DNA from: Mesaphorura yosii
Taxonomy: Eukaryota; Arthropoda; Collembola; Poduromorpha; Tullbergiidae
NCBI GenBank assembly: GCA_009869945.1
Contig: WIXG01000252.1
Location: forward strand, 1-64,000
Length of the DNA: 64,000 nt
Direction of reading: 5' to 3'
Both the position numbers and the translations under genes were made by a program. The notes below the pieces were generated by a model that worked only from the letters and a program-made list of their open reading frames with translations, was not told where the DNA came from and searched no databases. Position 1 is the stretch's first letter; every line of letters begins with the position of its first letter. Shown here one piece after another: positions 59,901 to 64,000 of this stretch.

Positions 59901-62900
59901 GTTGGTTCAAGTTGAACTCGAGTGCAAGTAAAGTACGCAGTGCATCGCCAACATGTCACAATTGTGTGTACTGTATTGATAAACATTCTATTAGTCATCT
60001 ATTGAACCAACTTTTGGCGAAGACGAGCGTGTGCACACAATGGAAGGATTTTTTCTCTGAGCTCCATCACAATAGAAGTGCATTTTTACATAAACTTTTG
60101 TGCCATACATTTCCCGTGCACTCGCGTTCGATGCTTTTAGTGCACTTTGATGAAGTAGGTTCAATTTTGCATTGGAAATGGGGCAGAATAAACAACTTAA
60201 ATAAATGAGAGCATTTTGTGTCCATCCATTCGACGGTTTGCATTTACAGGGCACAGTCGAAGGATTGTTCAATGTTTTAGAATAATTAAGGATTTCTTCG
60301 TATTTCGTTCTTAATCACAATGCTAAAGTTAATAGGACCGGGTTAATCATTGGACTTGGATATGAAGGCTTGAAAATTGATTTCGTCACAATCTTTCATT
60401 CAGTTCAGGCACGTTTGTTAATCAAATACGTGCCATGTGGACGGAATGAGGTAATTCGAATAGTCGAGTTTTAACTTACGTTGTCCTCCTCAAAACTCAA
60501 ATAACTTTCATCTTTCTTCAACGGAAACGTGTCCCTGACCTGTGCTGTACTATTTAATTAAGCACCCATCATTTTGCTGCCTTAGCCCTTAGCCAAAGCC
60601 AAGCGTTTATCCCCATCCACGAATTCCAGCCGAAGCTGTCATCTTCCTGGAGGGCGCATGTTGTACGTTGACGACGCTGTACAGCGAACGCATTAAAATT
60701 TGGCCGTGCCAGGATTTGGTTCATTAGCGTCTCTATTCATCTTGAAATTATCGAAAAATTGTTTCGGGTGTTACTTCGCTCTGAATGAATGTGTGTTTTT
60801 GATCTTCCATCGTGCGCAGTGCACATTTCTTCGTCTGTTGCAGCTATCATTGTCATCATTTTGTGCTCTCCGAGCAGGATTTTCGATTTCAATGGAGCAA
60901 TTTAGCATTCTCCATGGTACGTGTAATCATCCTCTAAATATATGAGCATCTATAATCAAATTTTTTGAAAATCATGCGCGCGTCTCTCTTCTCTGCACCT
61001 CATTACTTTGCTTGCTCGAGATCATTTCTATTTACGTACTGGAATCACGCACTTGGCACTTCCAACTGATATTAATCACTCGCACATTTAATATTGATAG
61101 GAGATCTCGTGTTGCAGGAGGATCATCACATTGGGTTTCGTGATTCCACTCTTCAGCTTTCATTATGAGGAAGGCTGGAGTTAAAGTTGACTGAATCGGT
61201 CTTGCAAAACCGACGCCGAATGTTGACGCTGATAAGAAGCTCAATCTTTTCAAGATTTAATTACTTTATTTTCACATCAATGGAATAAAATAGTTCAGGT
61301 CTGAATATTAATATTATTAGCACAAGCATGGGAGAAGGGCAAGTCAAATTCTCTCGTCAGGCCAAGCCATGTGTCCCTCTTTTGCCGATTTCGTTGTGTA
61401 ATGCAATTGTTTATGCCTTCATGCGATTGTGTTAAGTCAATCCCTTCGGCCTGTTCTGATGTTGCAGGACAGAGACTGACATTGAATAGAAACGTGCGGC
61501 GTGGTACGTATTCCGTGAGCGGTACGGAAAATAGAGATGATTAATTTGATTGACTTTGATTTGGAAGAGTGCAGTTCATTTGAAATCCATTTAATTTCAC
61601 GAAAATTGAGGGATGGCAGCAGAAAGTGAACCGTGCTAGACCCGCCGCAGTGCGCACTGCAATACGTACGGCATAAGGCTAGATATTAGAATTGAATTGT
61701 TTCTGTAACCGAATTTTCTACATGATCACTCCTCTTCATCTCGCGTACACTCTGCCGAGTCAAATGTTGAAATCAAAAAGATACGGAGCTCGGAGGCAGT
61801 TCATCGAAACATATTGTTGTTCTTTCAATTTCAAAAGTAGTTGCAGTTGCATGACACACTCGTACTCGTGCGCAGACCCTGGGTCAGAAGTCAGACTGAA
61901 TTAGCATTTTTGTACTCGAGCTCTCACTTTCTCACCGTTTTTTAGTCACGCCATCCTGCATCGTGATCATTGAAGTTGAAGTTGAAATCGTACCGTCAAT
62001 ATGGACGCGAGTTAAAACAATAAATTCCATTTCCCACAGTAATAACCAAGCACTGTCCCTGCATCGTTGCAGTCAGGCTTTGGTTTTTGGTTCATCTCCT
62101 CCTTCTTCTCGTGTTACGCTTTTCTCCTCCCTTTCTTTCCTCGAATGTGCTTGTCAATTCTGCAGCAACATCAGCAGCCATAAATGCTCGAGAGGTCGTC
62201 CGTATTATGAACCCTCATGGACAAGAGCATTTAAAAAAGACTCAGAAACAAAACCAACCAGTTTTAAGATGCTGCGTCCATTTCGTTGCCGCGTGGAAGG
62301 AATCGTAATCAGCGATTACATCAGATTCTTTTGATTCAAATCTGGCTGTTGCTGCACTGTAATTATTTCATATTAAACGACGGCCATTGCAGCCGTCGCA
62401 GCCCAGCGTAATGACGAGGCCTCCAGATATGGGCAGAGAGGGTTGGACTCGTCGTTGGTCTGTGGCTCGTAATTGTCAAACATATCAAGGTCCAGCAGCG
62501 GCAGCAGTCATTTTTCTTCCCAGATGAGCCAGGCAGCCAGTTGACGAATATAAAGCTATTTATAATACGTAAAAATATTCATTCATCATCACATCACCCA
62601 TCACTCGGGCTGCAGAGCACTGAAAAGGGTTGCGTAAGAATTCTCCGCTCGCATTGCGCTGCCGACTCGTTGGCTCGTCTCCTCATTTGATGGTTGAAAA
62701 TGAGACCTCTTGAAATAATATTCTCAATATTCTGTTTATGTATCGCTTCTAATTTTCAAGATCCTTTTTCTTTGCCTTTGGTTCTCTTCTGCTCTTCGCG
62801 TGTTCCATTGCGTTGAATTCTCTGGCCTGGGCTGAGGAAGGATGGAGATTTGGAATGAATAGAAGTCGGAGTAGAGTGAAGTGGAGAGACAAAAAATTGA

Positions 62901-64000
62901 AGCCGGTAGCTTTTTAGAAATCATCATTAATCACAGCCATCCAAATAGAAAATTCCACCCATTTTCTTACATTTAGTATTTATACGTTATAAAAAAGTAT
63001 TCCATCATCAGTTTCATCAACTACAGCGAAATCCCGGTCATACCAAGCACAGATATAGCGAATGCCTCCGTTTCTTGAGGGTCGTCCGTATGTACGTGTA
63101 TTCTGTCTGTATTTGCAGACTTAGAACGCAGAGACCCTTGTTCTTTGCTGGACTCACTGAAGGAAATGCCTGTTTTCTTTGTGAATTTCTGTATCGGAGG
63201 ATGTGGTGTGATCTCAGATTCAACTTCACCATTTCTTCTACATTACATTTGTGTTAGAGTAAACCAATTTTTGGTCGTGTCTGCCTTGAATTCGTTCCTT
63301 TTTCACCAACAGCCATCAAGAAATCGAGCTTCTTGGTGTTTTCGCATATTCTGTTCATTTGTTATGTCTCTAGAAATGAGAAGATTGCCGAACCGAAACC
63401 AGAAGGTACGGAGCCTGCATTCAGCGAACACAAACGAGCTCGAAAGCTGTGAACTGTTGTTTGTGTCTTGAGGCTATTTTAAAATAGGGAATGACCCCTG
63501 GTAGTCAATTAAAATTATACCAATTTTGCCACAACCAAGATTGAATACCGGCTCATCTTTATGATTCAAGCGATAAACAGCATAATTCATTACAGGTACT
63601 GATTTGGTGCTAGAGTTTCATGCATGTGTGCACTTAGGAATAAAGTGTTCCCCATTAATGTCATTAAGTTGAGCCTACTCTGATTATCTGCAAGTATGAC
63701 CACGAATTCGGTAATTGATTCGGTATTTTTAATTGAGCACATAAAGGACATGAAAAGAATCGACAACTTCGTAATGTGAGGCTTTTCACATTCACGATAA
63801 TGCGTATATGTTGTTATCAGCAGGATAACCAATCAGAACCCACTTGTGGTTCTTCTGTTCAGTTTTTTTTACCCATAATTATTGCGACCCCGCATTTTAT
63901 GGGCTTAAGTTTTTTATACTTCTTCTGCCCGCTCACATCCACTTCTACATTTGGCGAAATAAATTAAATGAGTGATGAGATGACATGACATGGCATATCA

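Larger units (their letters stand above)
40589..64000. other. Gene desert, part 2 (about 23.4 kb without supportable genes)
   Basis: No recognisable protein or splice-framed exon chain was found, apart from the weak patch near 46.3-46.7 kb. The longest open frame is 168 codons (59702-60208, +), with no recognisable domain. The composition is as in part 1: AT-rich, many TAATTA and ATGCAATGCA words, and short GAT/GAC runs at about 44,490-44,505, 47,337-47,355 and 58,233-58,250. Two striking palindromes are listed separately. The sequence runs off the right edge without a gene boundary. Confidence 0.6.

Overview
The window is nuclear DNA of an invertebrate animal, most likely an arthropod. Nine intron-containing genes carry canonical GT..AG introns that are almost all 58-90 bp long (one is 120 bp). 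Their proteins match animal families: PARL, SDHC, FAM89/LURAP1, a TFPT-like protein, UPF3, a lipocalin, PDCL3/VIAF, cyclin H and IMMP1L. A perfect TATCGATA (DRE-type) box lies beside the first gene. No species can be named from the sequence alone. Nothing bacterial or viral, no CRISPR array, no tRNA and no intact transposon was seen.

Region 1 (1-16,355) is gene-dense. PARL (-) and SDHC (+) are head to head. FAM89-like (+) and TFPT-like (-) are tail to tail. TFPT-like (-) and UPF3 (+) are head to head. UPF3 (+) and a lipocalin (-) are tail to tail. PDCL3 (-) and cyclin H (+) are head to head, and IMMP1L (+) follows cyclin H. Every exon chain was rebuilt by hand, and each gives an intact reading frame. 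The genes are mostly housekeeping: mitochondrial inner-membrane proteolysis (PARL, IMMP1L), respiratory complex II (SDHC), nonsense-mediated decay (UPF3), the CAK/TFIIH cyclin (cyclin H) and chaperone-assisted folding (PDCL3). Both tail-to-tail pairs share a compact back-to-back AATAAA/TTTATT poly(A) cassette, so the two mRNAs of each pair probably overlap at their 3' ends.

Region 2 (16,356-64,000) is about 47 kb with almost no supportable coding sequence. The exceptions are a probable small cysteine-rich (Ly6/quiver-like) gene on the minus strand at 40,040-40,397, an orphan terminal-exon-like segment beside it, and a weak coding-like patch near 46.3-46.7 kb. The rest is AT-rich single-copy-looking sequence. 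It holds many TAATTA-type and ATGCAAT-type words, short GAT/GAC trinucleotide runs, a two-block element present twice (18.5 kb and 24.0 kb) and a perfect 20-bp palindrome (53.9 kb). It looks like a regulatory gene desert or a very large intron of a gene whose exons lie outside the window. That reading is inference.

No unambiguous new biological system was found. The observations most worth checking are the shared bidirectional poly(A) cassettes, four stop-free 3n introns, the duplicated two-block element in the desert, and the lone Ly6-like gene within it.
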